DNA of 64,000 bases from Microbacterium sp. SY138 (GCF_039729145.1 NZ_CP155793.1:3658001-3722000), one strand, 5' to 3'. Positions 1 through 8,978 are shown, counted from the first letter of the stretch. The notes: generated by a model from the sequence alone, not told the origin. Program-made: numbers and translations.

Positions 1-641
1 GTGCCCGGTTCGTGGGTGACCAGCTCGCAGGTGTCGACGAAGCGCTGGGTGAGCATGCCGTCCGGGTCGGGGTGGCGGCTGTAGATCCAGCCGATGAGGT
101 TCGCGATGAGGTAGCCGCCCACGAGCCGGGCGACGAGGATCCCACCGTCCCAGCCGAAAGCGGCGTGCGTGGTGAGGATCACGATCGGGTTCACGATCGG
201 CGCGGCGATGAGGAACGTCATCGCTTCGGCCGGCGCGAGGCCGCGCATCATGAGGCCACGGGCGAAGGGCACGTTGCCGCACTCGCACACCGGGATCAGC
301 ATGCCCAACAGCGACAGCACCGCACGGCGGGCCCACGCGCGCTTCGGCAGCCAGCGGTGGATCGCATCGGCCGGGAGCCACACCTGCACGACGATCGAGA
401 GCAGCACGCCGAGGATGACGAACGGCAGGGCTTCGATGAGCACACTCAGCGCGAGGGTGAGACCGTCCTGCGCGCGGGTGGGCAGCGAGGCGGGGAACAG
501 CGTCGGCAGGAAGGCATCGATCAGGAAGAGCGCGGCGATGATGGCAGCGCCCAGGCCGACGCCGATCCATGCCGATCGCGGCGAGGGCGCCGGGCGATGG
601 GAGTGGCCGTGACGGGTCGCCGTTGCTGCCGAGGAGCTCAC
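1..641 (-). CDS. Permease of the DUF318/UPF0718 family, C-terminus cut by window edge
   Basis: A polytopic membrane protein read from GTG at 641; the reading frame stays open to base 1, so the C-terminal part is missing. The start overlaps the zur stop by 4 bp (GTGA), indicating translational coupling. After a polar His-containing N-terminus come hydrophobic segments and the motif PVCECGN, characteristic of DUF318 permeases, followed by an APIVNPIVI segment. Family members are predicted transporters, often linked to metal or redox genes, and their substrate is not established. Position as last visible gene of the zinc operon suggests a role in metal homeostasis (inference). Confidence 0.8.
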   Translation of the reverse strand, partial: MSSSAATATRHGHSHRPAPSPRSAWIGVGLGAAIIAALFLIDAFLPTLFPASLPTRAQDGLTLALSVLIEALPFVILGVLLSIVVQVWLPADAIHRWLPKRAWARRAVLSLLGMLIPVCECGNVPFARGLMMRGLAPAEAMTFLIAAPIVNPIVILTTHAAFGWDGGILVARLVGGYLIANLIGWIYSRHPDPDGMLTQRFVDTCELVTHEPG

Positions 642-1054
642 GCGGACGCGGCCCTCTCGGCGTCGCGCTTGTTCGCACACGGGGTGCACAGCCCGAAGAT
701 GTCGACCACGTGGGCGGCCTCGGTGAAGCCGTGCAGTGCCGCGGTGCGGTGCGCCCACTGCTCGACGTCCTTGGCCTCGATCTCGACGGTCAGACCGCAG
801 GATCGGCAGATGAGGTGGTGATGGTGGCCCTGCGTGGTGCAGGCGCGGTACAGCGCCTCGCCCTCGGGACTCTGCAGCGAGTCGGCGTCTCCGGAGGCGG
901 CGAGTCCGGCCAGCGCACGGTAGACGGTGGCGAGGCCGATGCCGGTGTTGTCGTCGCGCAGCGCGGCGTGCAGGCTCTGCGCGCTCACGAATCCGCGCGC
1001 GTCGGCGAGTGCTTCGCGCACACGTTCGCGCTGCCAGGTGTTCCGCTGAGCCAT
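638..1054 (-). CDS. zur: Fur-family zinc uptake regulator (Zur-like)
   Basis: 138 aa, normal Fur-family length. The N-terminal half is a winged helix (residues about 1-75, with TVYRALAGLA as recognition region); the C-terminal half carries HHHH (77-80) and two CxxC pairs (83/86 and 123/126) that form the structural zinc site. It lies 46 bp behind znuB on the same strand and overlaps the next permease by 4 bp. Association with a znu-type importer and a box upstream of znuA supports Zur rather than Fur. It would be a zinc-bound repressor of its own operon (family knowledge plus inference). Confidence 0.85.
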   Translation of the reverse strand: MAQRNTWQRERVREALADARGFVSAQSLHAALRDDNTGIGLATVYRALAGLAASGDADSLQSPEGEALYRACTTQGHHHHLICRSCGLTVEIEAKDVEQWAHRTAALHGFTEAAHVVDIFGLCTPCANKRDAERAASA

Positions 1055-1100
1055 ACGAAGAGTCTAGGCCGCGGGGGTTGGCGAGGGCTGGGAGAGGATT

Positions 1101-1979
1101 TCAGGCACGCACACGGCGCACTCGGGCCCGCGCCTTCTGCACGATCCAGCACACCACGTAGATCGTGAACGACAGGGTCGTGATGTACGGGCTCACCGGG
1201 AGCGTGCCGGCGAGGGCCAGCAGGATGCCGCCGACCGCGGACACGAAGCCGAACAGCGCGGCCAGCAACGGCACGGCGATGGGGCCTGCGGTGACGCGCA
1301 TCGCGGCGGCCGCGGGAGTGACCAGCAACGCCATCACCAGGAGCGCACCGATGATGTGCACGCTCACCGCGACGATCAGGCCGAGCAGCACCATGAACAG
1401 CAGGCTGACGGCACGGGTCGGCACGCCGCGGGCCGCAGCCGATTCCGGGTCGAGCGAGTCGAACCGCAGCGGGTTCCACATCACCAGCAGCCCGATCAGC
1501 ACGACCATGCTGATGCCGATGAGCCAGCCGAGGTCGGGGCTCGAGACCGACACGATCTGGCCGGTGAGCAGGCTGAAGCGGTTGGCGCTGCGGCCGTCGT
1601 AGAGCGAGAGGAACAGGATGCCGAGGCCCAGGCCGAACGGCATGAGCACACCCACGATGGAGTTGCGGTCCCTGGCCTTGGCCCCGAGGACCCCGATCAG
1701 GATGGCGGCGACGAGCGCTCCGCCGAGAGACCCGGCCACCACGCTTCCGCCGAAGAGCAGGGCGGCAGCCGCTCCCGCGAATGACAGCTCGCTCACGCCG
1801 TGCACCGCGAAAGCCAGGTCGCGCTGCATCACGAAGACGCCGATGAGTCCGCCGACGATGCCGAGCACCGCGCCGGCGATGATCGAGTTCGCGAGCAGGG
1901 TGACGAGCTCGCCGTAGTCCTGGAACGAGAAGACGTCGCTCCAATCGACCAGCGGCACGATGCCCAGCGCGACGCTCAT
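1101..1979 (-). CDS. znuB: Zinc/manganese-type ABC transporter permease (ZnuB-like)
   Basis: 292 aa, about eight hydrophobic segments, ABC-3 permease family. The N-terminal region GIVGGLIGVFVMQRDLAFAV and the later stretch IIGALLVMALLVTPAAAA are typical of metal-importing ZnuB/MntB proteins. It forms the channel for metal delivered by the lipoprotein at 2821-3852 and is driven by the ATPase at 1976-2824. Its ATG overlaps the ATPase stop by 4 bp. The short basic tail (KARARVRRVRA) should be cytoplasmic. Zinc rather than manganese is inferred from the adjacent Zur and His-rich partners. Confidence 0.88.
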   Translation of the reverse strand: MSVALGIVPLVDWSDVFSFQDYGELVTLLANSIIAGAVLGIVGGLIGVFVMQRDLAFAVHGVSELSFAGAAAALLFGGSVVAGSLGGALVAAILIGVLGAKARDRNSIVGVLMPFGLGLGILFLSLYDGRSANRFSLLTGQIVSVSSPDLGWLIGISMVVLIGLLVMWNPLRFDSLDPESAAARGVPTRAVSLLFMVLLGLIVAVSVHIIGALLVMALLVTPAAAAMRVTAGPIAVPLLAALFGFVSAVGGILLALAGTLPVSPYITTLSFTIYVVCWIVQKARARVRRVRA

Positions 1980-2824
1980 GCCGCTCCTCCGTGCTCGTGG
2001 TGTCCGTGCTCGTGGTCGCCGTGGTCGTGGTGGGGCTCGGCGTCCGGCACACCCACGACCACCAGCCGGTCGCCCGCGCGGAGCACGAACACCGGAGTGC
2101 CGTAGAGGTCGGTGAGCACGCGCGTCTGCAGCACCTCGTCGGGAGTTCCGAGCAGGAACCGTCCGCCGGCGATGTAGAGGATGCGGTCGACCCGGCCGAG
2201 GATCGGATTGATGTCATGGGTGACGAACAGCACCGCCGCCTCGCGCTCACGGCGCTGACGATCGATGATGTCCGTCACGGCGACCTGGTTCGCGAGGTCG
2301 AGATTCGACAGCGGCTCGTCGCACAGCAGCAGGGCCGGCTCATCGGCGAGGGCCTGACCGACCCGCAGTCGCTGCTGCTCGCCGCCGGAGAGCAGTCCGA
2401 CCCGGCGATCGGCGAAGTGCGAGGCGCCGACCGCCTCGAGCAGGTGGTCGACCTTGGCGCGGTCGCCACGGTGCGGGATCGGGAAGCCGAAGCGGCTCCC
2501 CTGCACGCCGAGGGCGACGAGGTCGCGGGCTCGCATGCTCGTGTCGGGGGCGAGCGAGCGCTGCTGCGGGATGTACCCGATACGGGAGTTACCGCGGTGC
2601 ACGGGCTCACCCGCGACGCGGATCGTGCCCGAAGACAGCGGTTGCAGGCCCAGGATGCTCCGCAGCAGGGTGGTCTTGCCCGATCCGGAGGGGCCGAGCA
2701 CCGCGATGAACTCCCCCGGCTCGACCGTGAGGTCGAGGCCTGACCAGAGTTCGCGATCACCGCGCTGCAGCGACGCGTCGGAGATCTCGAGGACCGGATT
2801 CCCGCGCTGTGCGGCGCCGCTCAC
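1976..2824 (-). CDS. znuC: Zinc-type ABC transporter ATP-binding protein (ZnuC-like) with His-rich tail
   Basis: 282 aa ABC ATPase. Walker A is GPSGSGKT at residues 44-51, signature LSGGEQQR, Walker B LLLCDEP, and the switch His is in FVTHDIN. Beyond the usual domain the C-terminus carries a tail dense in His and Asp (HHDHGDHEHGHHEHGG), a likely cytosolic metal buffer or sensor; this tail is seen, its function inferred. It energises the permease at 1101-1979. Start and stop overlap both neighbours by 4 bp, so znuA, znuC and znuB are translationally coupled. Confidence 0.9.
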   Translation of the reverse strand: MSGAAQRGNPVLEISDASLQRGDRELWSGLDLTVEPGEFIAVLGPSGSGKTTLLRSILGLQPLSSGTIRVAGEPVHRGNSRIGYIPQQRSLAPDTSMRARDLVALGVQGSRFGFPIPHRGDRAKVDHLLEAVGASHFADRRVGLLSGGEQQRLRVGQALADEPALLLCDEPLSNLDLANQVAVTDIIDRQRREREAAVLFVTHDINPILGRVDRILYIAGGRFLLGTPDEVLQTRVLTDLYGTPVFVLRAGDRLVVVGVPDAEPHHDHGDHEHGHHEHGGAA

Positions 2825-3852
2825 GACTTGACGGCGGCGGCGAGGCTCTGGATCGCGTCACTCATCCACTCAGAGTACGACGATCCGTCCTCGAGCAGCT
2901 CCGTGAAGGCGACGACGGGGATACCGGCGTCCTTCGCCGCGGTTTCGACGCGCTGCGTCTCGGACCCGCCGGTCTGCGCGTTGGTCAGCAGTGCCGTCAC
3001 CTGACCGCTGCCGATCACGTCGAGCGCCTGCAGCAGCACGGCCGGGGCGACGTCGGTGCCCTCTTCGACCGACTCGGCGAATCCGTCGGGGGTGACATCG
3101 GTGAATCCGGCGGCGGCGGCGAGGTAGCCGGGCAGCGGCTCGGTGATGAAGACGTCGACGTCGGGCGCCTCCGTCTTGAGGGTCGCCAGCTCGGTCTCGA
3201 AGCCTTCGAGGTCGGCCGTGAGAGTGGCCGCGTTCGCGGCGAACTCCTTCGCACCGTCGGGGTCGAGCTCGGTCAGCTCGTCGGCGATGGCCTCGACGAC
3301 GTGGATCATGGTGTGCGGGTCGAACCAGACGTGCTCGTTGAAGCCCTCGATGTGGTCGTGGCCCTCGTGCCCGGCCTCGTCGTCGGCGTGATCGTGCACC
3401 TCGTCCTCGGGCGCGTCGCTCTCCTCGGGGGCAGCGCTCGCCGACTCGTCGGCGTGGTCGTGGCCCGCCTCGTCGTGACCCTCGTTCCCGGGGAAGTCGT
3501 GCGAGTACTCGACGGCTGTGACCACATGCGGGTCCTTCGCGTCCTGCAGCAGCGTGTCGATGAAGGCGTCGTAGCCGCCGCCGTTCTCGATCACAAGGTC
3601 GGCCTTCTGCACCGTGAGCCGGTCGCGGGCGCTCGCCTCGTAGGAGTGCGGGTCCTGCGAGGCGGAGGTGATGATCGACTGCACGTCGACGCGATCGCCG
3701 CCGATCGTCGCGGCGATGTCGCCGTAGACGTTGGTGCTCGCGACGACCGTGATGGTGCCGTCGTCGCCCTCCCCCGCCGAGGGGGTGGAGCATCCGGCCA
3801 GCGTGAGAGCGGCGACGGATGCGAGGGCGAGGGCGACGACGGGCTTCTTCAT
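2821..3852 (-). CDS. znuA: Zinc-binding lipoprotein of the ABC importer (ZnuA-like)
   Basis: 343 aa cluster A-I metal-binding protein. An N-terminal lipoprotein signal ends LTLAGC with Cys21 as the lipidated residue. Conserved ligand regions include DPHS (His69) and the His pair in NEHVWFDPH (174, 180). Between them, about residues 118-168, is a long Asp/Glu/His loop of the kind typical of zinc-specific ZnuA and used to scavenge Zn. First gene of the operon; GAAGG precedes the ATG. The Zur-like palindrome lies 18 bp upstream of the start codon, so zinc repression is likely. Confidence 0.9.
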   Translation of the reverse strand: MKKPVVALALASVAALTLAGCSTPSAGEGDDGTITVVASTNVYGDIAATIGGDRVDVQSIITSASQDPHSYEASARDRLTVQKADLVIENGGGYDAFIDTLLQDAKDPHVVTAVEYSHDFPGNEGHDEAGHDHADESASAAPEESDAPEDEVHDHADDEAGHEGHDHIEGFNEHVWFDPHTMIHVVEAIADELTELDPDGAKEFAANAATLTADLEGFETELATLKTEAPDVDVFITEPLPGYLAAAAGFTDVTPDGFAESVEEGTDVAPAVLLQALDVIGSGQVTALLTNAQTGGSETQRVETAAKDAGIPVVAFTELLEDGSSYSEWMSDAIQSLAAAVKS

Positions 3853-3869
3853 GCCTTCACTCTAAACGC

Positions 3870-3887
3870 TAATGAGAACCATTATCA
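3870..3887 (-). promoter_or_regulatory. Zur-type operator upstream of znuA
   Basis: The sequence TAATGAGAACCATTA (3870-3884) has inverted arms TAATG/CATTA with a 5-bp centre; read on the minus strand it continues as TGATAATGGTTCTCATTA, resembling AT-rich Zur boxes of actinobacteria. It is a conspicuous AT island in GC-rich DNA and sits 18 bp before the znuA start, where bound repressor would cover the promoter. Assignment to Zur is inferred from the operon content. Confidence 0.75.
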
Positions 3888-3923
3888 AATCCTTCGCCCT
3901 GCCTGCCTGCCTGCCCGCCCGCC

Positions 3924-4000
3924 AAAACGGAGACGATTGGACGTTCACGCGGGGTGTCTGTGATCAACACCCCGCGCGTGACGCGGATCGTCTCTGTTTT
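3924..4000 (-). terminator. 77-bp near-perfect hairpin behind the GH13 gene
   Basis: Arms 3924-3957 and 3967-4000 pair along about 34 bases with a few mismatches or bulges around the 9-base loop at 3958-3966; the ends are AAAAC and GTTTT. It lies 15 bp after the GH13 stop and about 35 bp from the Zur box, so it can terminate the alpha-glucoside operon and shield the znuA promoter. The length is unusual for a terminator and it could also be a genomic repeat. A run of TGCC/CGCC (about 3898-3922) separates it from znuA. Confidence 0.6.
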
Positions 4001-4015
4001 CGCAGCTGCGGGAGC

Positions 4016-5704
4016 TCAGGCGCGCAGCTCGGCCGGCGCGATCCAGACCGTGGCCTCGCCGGGAAGCGTCGAGCCCTCGAGCAGAGCACTCGCGAGCACG
4101 ACGTCGGCGGCATCCGCACCGAGGTCGACGGGCTCGGCGCCGAAGTTCGACATCACCTGCCAGCCGTTCGGGCGGGCGAAGCGCAGCACATCGTCGCGGC
4201 CGGTCTCGATCCACTCCAGGGTCTCGCCGGTCTGCAGCAGGTGCCGCAGGCGCAGGGCCTCCCGGTACAGCGAGAGCGTCGACGACGGGTCCGCCGCCTC
4301 GACGTCGACCGCATACTGCGCGAACCACTCCGGCTGCGGAAGGTGCGCACCCGCAGCCCCGAAGCCGTACGAGGAGCCCTCAGCCGACCACGGCAGGGGC
4401 ACGCGGCATCCGTCCCGACCGAGGCCGTCGAACTCCGCGCCACGGAAGAAGCCCGGGTCCTGACGCTGCTCCGGCGTGATCTGCGCGACCTCGTGCAGAC
4501 CGAGCTCCTCCCCCTGATAAAGATAGGTGCTGCCGGGCAGGCCGAGCAGCAGCAGGGTGGCCGCGTGCGCCCGGCGGAGCCCGCCCTCGCGGTCGAGTGC
4601 ATCCGCCGGACCACCGGCCTTCACCCACTCGGTGCCCTGCTTGACCGGACGGCCGTTCAGTGCCGGGAGCCCGTAGCGGGTGGCATGGCGGGTGACGTCA
4701 TGGTTCGACAGCACCCAGGTGGTCGACGATCCGGTCGCCGCCGCCTGCTGCAGGTTGTCGGCGATGATGCTGCGGAACTGCGCGGCGTCGAAGTCGGCGA
4801 CCAGCAGATCGAAGTTGAACGCCTGCCCGAGCCCCTCGGCCGACGCGTACTTCGCCCGGCGCTCCGGCGTCTCCACCCAGGCCTCGGCGACGGCGGTGCG
4901 CGGCGGGTCGTACTCGTCGAACACCGCACGCCACTCGGCGTAGATCTCGTGCACGTCGTCACGGTCGACCATCGGGTGCGTGCCCGAGGTGCGGTCCATC
5001 GCGTCGAGCTCGGCACGCGAGGGCAGCGGTTCGCTGAGGTCCTTCGTGAGCATGTGGGCGACGTCGATGCGGAATCCGTCGACACCGCGGTCCGACCAGA
5101 AGCGCAGCGTCTTCAGGAAGTCGGCGCGCACCTCGGGGTGGTCCCAGTTCAGGTCGGGCTGCTCCACGGCGAAGTTGTGCAGATACCACTGCCCGTCTTC
5201 CACGCGCTCCCAGGCACTGCCGCCGAACACCGAGTCCCAGTCGGTCGGCGGCTCGGAGCCGTCGGGTCCGGTGCCCTCGCGGAAGATGTAGCGGTCGCGC
5301 GCCGCCGAGCCGCGCCCCGCAGCGAGCGCCTCCTGGAACCACTCGTGCTGGTCGGACGAGTGGTTCGGGACGATGTCGACGATCACGCGGATGCCGCGGG
5401 AGTGCAGCGCCTCGACCATGTCGTCGAAGTCGGCGAGGGAGCCCAGCCGCGGGTCGACGTCACGGTAGTCGGCGACGTCGTATCCGCCGTCGGCGAGCGC
5501 GGACGGATAGAACGGGCTGAGCCAGACCGCATCGATACCGAGGCCCTGCAGGTAGTCGGCCCGGGAGACGATGCCCGGGATGTCACCGATGCCGTCGCCG
5601 TTCGCGTCGGCGAAGCTGCGCGGGTAGATCTGGTAGACGGCGGCCTGACGCCACCACGCGGCGTCTTCGGCGGTGCGGGTCTCGGCGAGAAGCGCGTCGG
5701 TCAT
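4016..5704 (-). CDS. GH13 alpha-glucosidase (oligo-1,6-glucosidase/maltase type)
   Basis: 562 aa, cytoplasmic (no signal), typical for GH13 intracellular alpha-glucosidases. Visible conserved regions in order: QIYPRSF near the N-terminus, VIVDIVPNHSS (region I), GFRIDVAH with the nucleophile Asp (region II), AEAWVE with the acid Glu (region III) and SNHDVTRH (region IV). It hydrolyses alpha-glucosides imported by the ABC transporter encoded just upstream on the same strand (5789-8960). Start ATG at 5704 has GGAGGA nearby. Exact linkage specificity cannot be read from the sequence. Confidence 0.92.
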   Translation of the reverse strand: MTDALLAETRTAEDAAWWRQAAVYQIYPRSFADANGDGIGDIPGIVSRADYLQGLGIDAVWLSPFYPSALADGGYDVADYRDVDPRLGSLADFDDMVEALHSRGIRVIVDIVPNHSSDQHEWFQEALAAGRGSAARDRYIFREGTGPDGSEPPTDWDSVFGGSAWERVEDGQWYLHNFAVEQPDLNWDHPEVRADFLKTLRFWSDRGVDGFRIDVAHMLTKDLSEPLPSRAELDAMDRTSGTHPMVDRDDVHEIYAEWRAVFDEYDPPRTAVAEAWVETPERRAKYASAEGLGQAFNFDLLVADFDAAQFRSIIADNLQQAAATGSSTTWVLSNHDVTRHATRYGLPALNGRPVKQGTEWVKAGGPADALDREGGLRRAHAATLLLLGLPGSTYLYQGEELGLHEVAQITPEQRQDPGFFRGAEFDGLGRDGCRVPLPWSAEGSSYGFGAAGAHLPQPEWFAQYAVDVEAADPSSTLSLYREALRLRHLLQTGETLEWIETGRDDVLRFARPNGWQVMSNFGAEPVDLGADAADVVLASALLEGSTLPGEATVWIAPAELRA

Positions 5705-5788
5705 GAGGGGAGGACTCCTTCTGTGTTTCCGGTGGTTCGGTGGCTTCGGTGGCTTCGAGCGGCTCGGGCGGTTCGAGCGGTGCGGCGG

Positions 5789-6667
5789 TCAGCCCTTGAC
5801 GGCGCCCTGGGTGACGCCCTCCATGACCCACCGCTGCGTGAACAGGTAGGCCACGATCGCGGGCGCCATCGCCATGAGGTACGAGGCGAAGGCGACGTTG
5901 TAGTTGTTGCTGAACTGGTTCTGGAACAGGTTCTGCCGCACCGGCAGCGTCTGCAGCGCCGGATCGGCGATGATGAGCGACGGCATCATGAAGTCGTTCC
6001 AGGCGTAGAGGAAGGCGAAGATGCCGACCGTCGCACTCATCGGGGCGAGCAGCGGGAAGATGAGCTTCCAGAACGTCTGCCAGGTCGTGGCTCCGTCGAT
6101 GCGCGCGCTCTCCTCGAGCTCGATCGGTATCGAGCGCAGGAACGCGGTGAACAGCAGCACGCTGAAGCTCAACTGGAACATGGTCGCGAGGATGATCACG
6201 CCGAACGGGTTGTCGAGCCCGACGCGTCCGGTGAGCTGGATCTGCGGCAGGGCCACGACCGGGAACGGGATGAACATCGCCGCGAGCAGGTAGAAGAACG
6301 AGTAGCGGAACAGCCGACGGTCCCAGTTGCGCACGATGGCGTAGGAGGCGAAGGCCGCCAGCACGATCGTCGCGATCACGGTGCCGGCGGTGACCAGCAG
6401 CGAGATGCCCGCACCGACGGGGAACTTCGTCAGCGTCCACGCCTCGACGAAACCGTCGACGCTGAACGGGGCCGGCAGCGAGAAGGCATTGCCGTCGACC
6501 GCCTGACCCGTGGTCTTGAGCGCCATCGAGATGGTCACGTACAGCGGCAGGAGCACGGTCACGGCGCACAGGATCAGGATGATCGTGCCCGACCAGTTGA
6601 CGCGCTCCATGCGCACGCGCGGCTTCTTGCCCGAGGTGGGGACGGTGGTGAGTGTCTGCGTCGACAT
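5789..6667 (-). CDS. Carbohydrate ABC transporter permease (MalG type)
   Basis: 292 aa from ATG at 6667, where it overlaps the preceding permease stop by one base (TGATG). About six TM segments and the inner-membrane EAA loop EESARIDGATTWQTFWKL, the contact for the ATPase. The upstream frame is open further, but that extension is antisense-like read-through of the previous gene. Pairs with 6667-7614 to form the channel. No ATPase is encoded here, so a shared MsiK-type ATPase elsewhere is expected (known for actinobacterial sugar importers). The 84-bp gap to the GH13 gene holds short direct repeats of the GGTTCGAGCGG type. Confidence 0.9.
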   Translation of the reverse strand: MSTQTLTTVPTSGKKPRVRMERVNWSGTIILILCAVTVLLPLYVTISMALKTTGQAVDGNAFSLPAPFSVDGFVEAWTLTKFPVGAGISLLVTAGTVIATIVLAAFASYAIVRNWDRRLFRYSFFYLLAAMFIPFPVVALPQIQLTGRVGLDNPFGVIILATMFQLSFSVLLFTAFLRSIPIELEESARIDGATTWQTFWKLIFPLLAPMSATVGIFAFLYAWNDFMMPSLIIADPALQTLPVRQNLFQNQFSNNYNVAFASYLMAMAPAIVAYLFTQRWVMEGVTQGAVKG

Positions 6668-7614
6668 CAGAGTGCGTTCCTTCCGCGCGTCAGCGACAGC
6701 TGGAGGAGGGAGATGAGCACGGCGACGATGAAGAAGATGGTCGCGTTGGCCATCTGATAGGCGTAGTCGCCGCCGTTGAAGCCCGCGATGATCGTCATCG
6801 CGACGCTGCGGGTGGAGGTTCCGGGGCCTCCGTTGGTGAGGCCGACGATGATGTCGTAGGCGTTCAGGAACCCCTTGAATCCGAGGATCACGTTGATCAC
6901 CACATAGCCCGCGACGAGCGGGAGCGTGATGCGGGTGAGCTGCTGCGCCTTGCTGGCGCCATCGATACTCGCCGCCTCGTACACCTCGCCGGGAACCGAG
7001 AGAAGGCCGGCGATGTAGATCAGCAGGGTGCCGGGCACGGCCTGCCAGGCGGTGACGATGACGATGGCGATCCAGGCGAGGTCGGGGTTGGCGAGCAGGC
7101 TCGTCTCGAGCCACGGGATGCCGGCCGCCGCGCCAGCCGCGGGGATCGAGTTCGAGAACAGGAAGTTGAAGACGTAGGCGATGATGATGCCCGAGATCAC
7201 CATCGGGATCACGAAGATCGTGCGCAGGCCCGTCTTGAAGCGGATGCGCGAGGTGAGCCCGACCGCCAGCAGGAACGCGACCACGTTGACGACGATCACC
7301 GTGGCGATCGAGAACCCGAAGGTGAACAGGTAGCTCTGCAGGATCGACGGATCGCTGAACAGCGCGATGTAGTTCGTCAGTCCGTTGAAGCTCCACTCCC
7401 CGATGCCGATCGAGTCGGTGAAGCTGAAGAAGATGCCGATGACTCCCGGAACCGTGATCGCGAGCGTGAAGAGCACCAGCGTCGGCAGCAGGAACAGGTA
7501 GTAGATCGGCTCGACGCGACGCGTGTGCCGCCGGAGCTTCCGGTCGCCGCCGGTGACGATGAGGGTCGTGCTGTCACCGGGCGCGGTGGGCGTGGTGGGC
7601 GTGGTGGTGCTCAT
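6667..7614 (-). CDS. Carbohydrate ABC transporter permease (MalF type)
   Basis: 315 aa from ATG at 7614, overlapping the binding-protein stop by 4 bp. A Thr/Pro-rich cytosolic N-terminus (about 45 aa) precedes six or so TM helices; the EAA motif reads EAASIDGASKAQQLTRITLP. CUT1-type sugar importer subunit that works with 5789-6667 and the lipoprotein 7611-8960. The much longer open frame upstream is overlap with the binding protein and is not used. Confidence 0.9.
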   Translation of the reverse strand: MSTTTPTTPTAPGDSTTLIVTGGDRKLRRHTRRVEPIYYLFLLPTLVLFTLAITVPGVIGIFFSFTDSIGIGEWSFNGLTNYIALFSDPSILQSYLFTFGFSIATVIVVNVVAFLLAVGLTSRIRFKTGLRTIFVIPMVISGIIIAYVFNFLFSNSIPAAGAAAGIPWLETSLLANPDLAWIAIVIVTAWQAVPGTLLIYIAGLLSVPGEVYEAASIDGASKAQQLTRITLPLVAGYVVINVILGFKGFLNAYDIIVGLTNGGPGTSTRSVAMTIIAGFNGGDYAYQMANATIFFIVAVLISLLQLSLTRGRNAL

Positions 7615-8960
7615 GGCGCGGACTCCTCTGTCTCGCCGGAAGCGGATGGGGCGCCGGAAGCGGACGCGGCGTCCTTCGTCGACGGGATCGGCGCGCGGAA
7701 GGCGATGCGGGCCCAGTCCGCGTCCATCGTGCGCAGGATGGAGGTCGGAGAGGCGCCGAGCACCATCGCCTGCGCGTAGTTCATGATCGGAAGCGTCTTG
7801 GGCACGAGCACCGACGGGCCCTGGTAGATCTGCCCGTTGTCGTAGTACTCGACCATCCCCTCGATGCGGGGGTCGTCGGGGGCGGGAGCACCCTTCGTCG
7901 GGGTGAAGCCGAGCTGCGAGGCGTTGTACTCCTCGATGTTCTGCGGCTCGTAGAGGAACTCGAGGAAGTCGCGGGCGGCCTCCTGATGGCGAGAACCCTC
8001 GGGGATCATCGCGGCCAGGTCCATGTTGACGCGCACGCCGAGGTCGGCCGGGTCGTCGGTCATCGGCAGCGGGAAGGTGCCCAGCTGCAGGTCGGGTGCG
8101 GTCTTCGCGATCTCGCTGAAGGCCCACGGGCCCTGCAGGTACATCGCGGCCTCGCCCTTGCCGAAAGCGAGGTTGCCGTCGCCGTAGCCGCGGCTCGGCG
8201 CATCCGCGTTGGTGTAGTCGTTCGCGAGCTGCATCATCTTGTCCATCGGCTCGGCGAAGTCCTTCGAGAACGAGACCGCGGAGTCGGGACCGACGTCCGC
8301 GCCCTCATCGGCGAGGGCATCGAAGAAATCGATCACGTCCACCGAGCCGCCCGCGGTGTAGTCGTACCACCCCTGGCCCACGGTCCAGTCGTCCTTGAAC
8401 GTGCCGTAGAACGGATCGATGCCGGCGGCCTTGAGCTGGTCGCACACCGCGAGCAGCTCGTCCCAGGTCTGCGGGACCTCGAGGCCCTGCGCCTGGAAGA
8501 TCTCCTTGTTGTAGATGACGGACGCGGCCATCACCGAGTACGGGAGGGCGCTGGTGCGGCCCTCACAGGACCCGTACTGGTCCATCAGCGGCTGCAGGTC
8601 GTCGCGGATGCCCGCGGCGGCGTCGGTGCCTGCGAGATCGGTGAGCGCGCAGCGCTGCACGAACCGGGCGATCTCGTAGTTGTAGTTGGCGAGCATGATG
8701 TCGGGCGGGTTGCCCCGCACGAAACTCGCCGAGACGACATCGACGCCCGAGGTGTCGATCTCGACCTTCACGTCGCTCTGCGAGGAGTTGTACTCGGCGA
8801 CGAGGGCGGTCATGAACTCGATCGCCTCGCGCTTGCTGAAGGTGAAGCGGATGGTCTCCGCTCCCGTGTCGGCGGCGCAACCCGCGAGGGCTGTGCCGAC
8901 CAGGGTGACCCCCAGGGCCGCGGCCGCCGCTCGCACCGCGCGTGTTCGTCTCTCAGACAC
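7611..8960 (-). CDS. Sugar-binding lipoprotein of the alpha-glucoside ABC importer
   Basis: 449 aa, extracellular solute-binding protein family 1. Signal with RR-containing N-terminus and lipobox ALAGC, lipidated Cys at 28. Mature part contains the standard family stretches (e.g. ALPYSVMAASVIYNKEIF and AAMYLQGPWAFSEI). It captures an alpha-glucoside, judged by the downstream GH13 enzyme; the exact sugar is unknown. First gene of the operon, facing the ROK regulator with an operator between them. Confidence 0.88.
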   Translation of the reverse strand: MSERRTRAVRAAAAALGVTLVGTALAGCAADTGAETIRFTFSKREAIEFMTALVAEYNSSQSDVKVEIDTSGVDVVSASFVRGNPPDIMLANYNYEIARFVQRCALTDLAGTDAAAGIRDDLQPLMDQYGSCEGRTSALPYSVMAASVIYNKEIFQAQGLEVPQTWDELLAVCDQLKAAGIDPFYGTFKDDWTVGQGWYDYTAGGSVDVIDFFDALADEGADVGPDSAVSFSKDFAEPMDKMMQLANDYTNADAPSRGYGDGNLAFGKGEAAMYLQGPWAFSEIAKTAPDLQLGTFPLPMTDDPADLGVRVNMDLAAMIPEGSRHQEAARDFLEFLYEPQNIEEYNASQLGFTPTKGAPAPDDPRIEGMVEYYDNGQIYQGPSVLVPKTLPIMNYAQAMVLGASPTSILRTMDADWARIAFRAPIPSTKDAASASGAPSASGETEESAP

Positions 8961-8978
8961 CGTCGTCCTTCCGTCATG

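Noticed and set aside
3898..3922. TGCC/CGCC microsatellite-like run
   Set aside because: Short, imperfect and without phase-variable gene context; probably incidental GC-rich sequence.
3872..6757. A 961-codon plus-strand open frame across the zinc/alpha-glucoside boundary
   Set aside because: It is antisense to the GH13 and permease genes, Arg/His/Asp-rich and matches no family; typical GC-driven shadow. The same holds for the long frames at 22264-23925, 44440-46527, 48553-51099 and 61272-63710.
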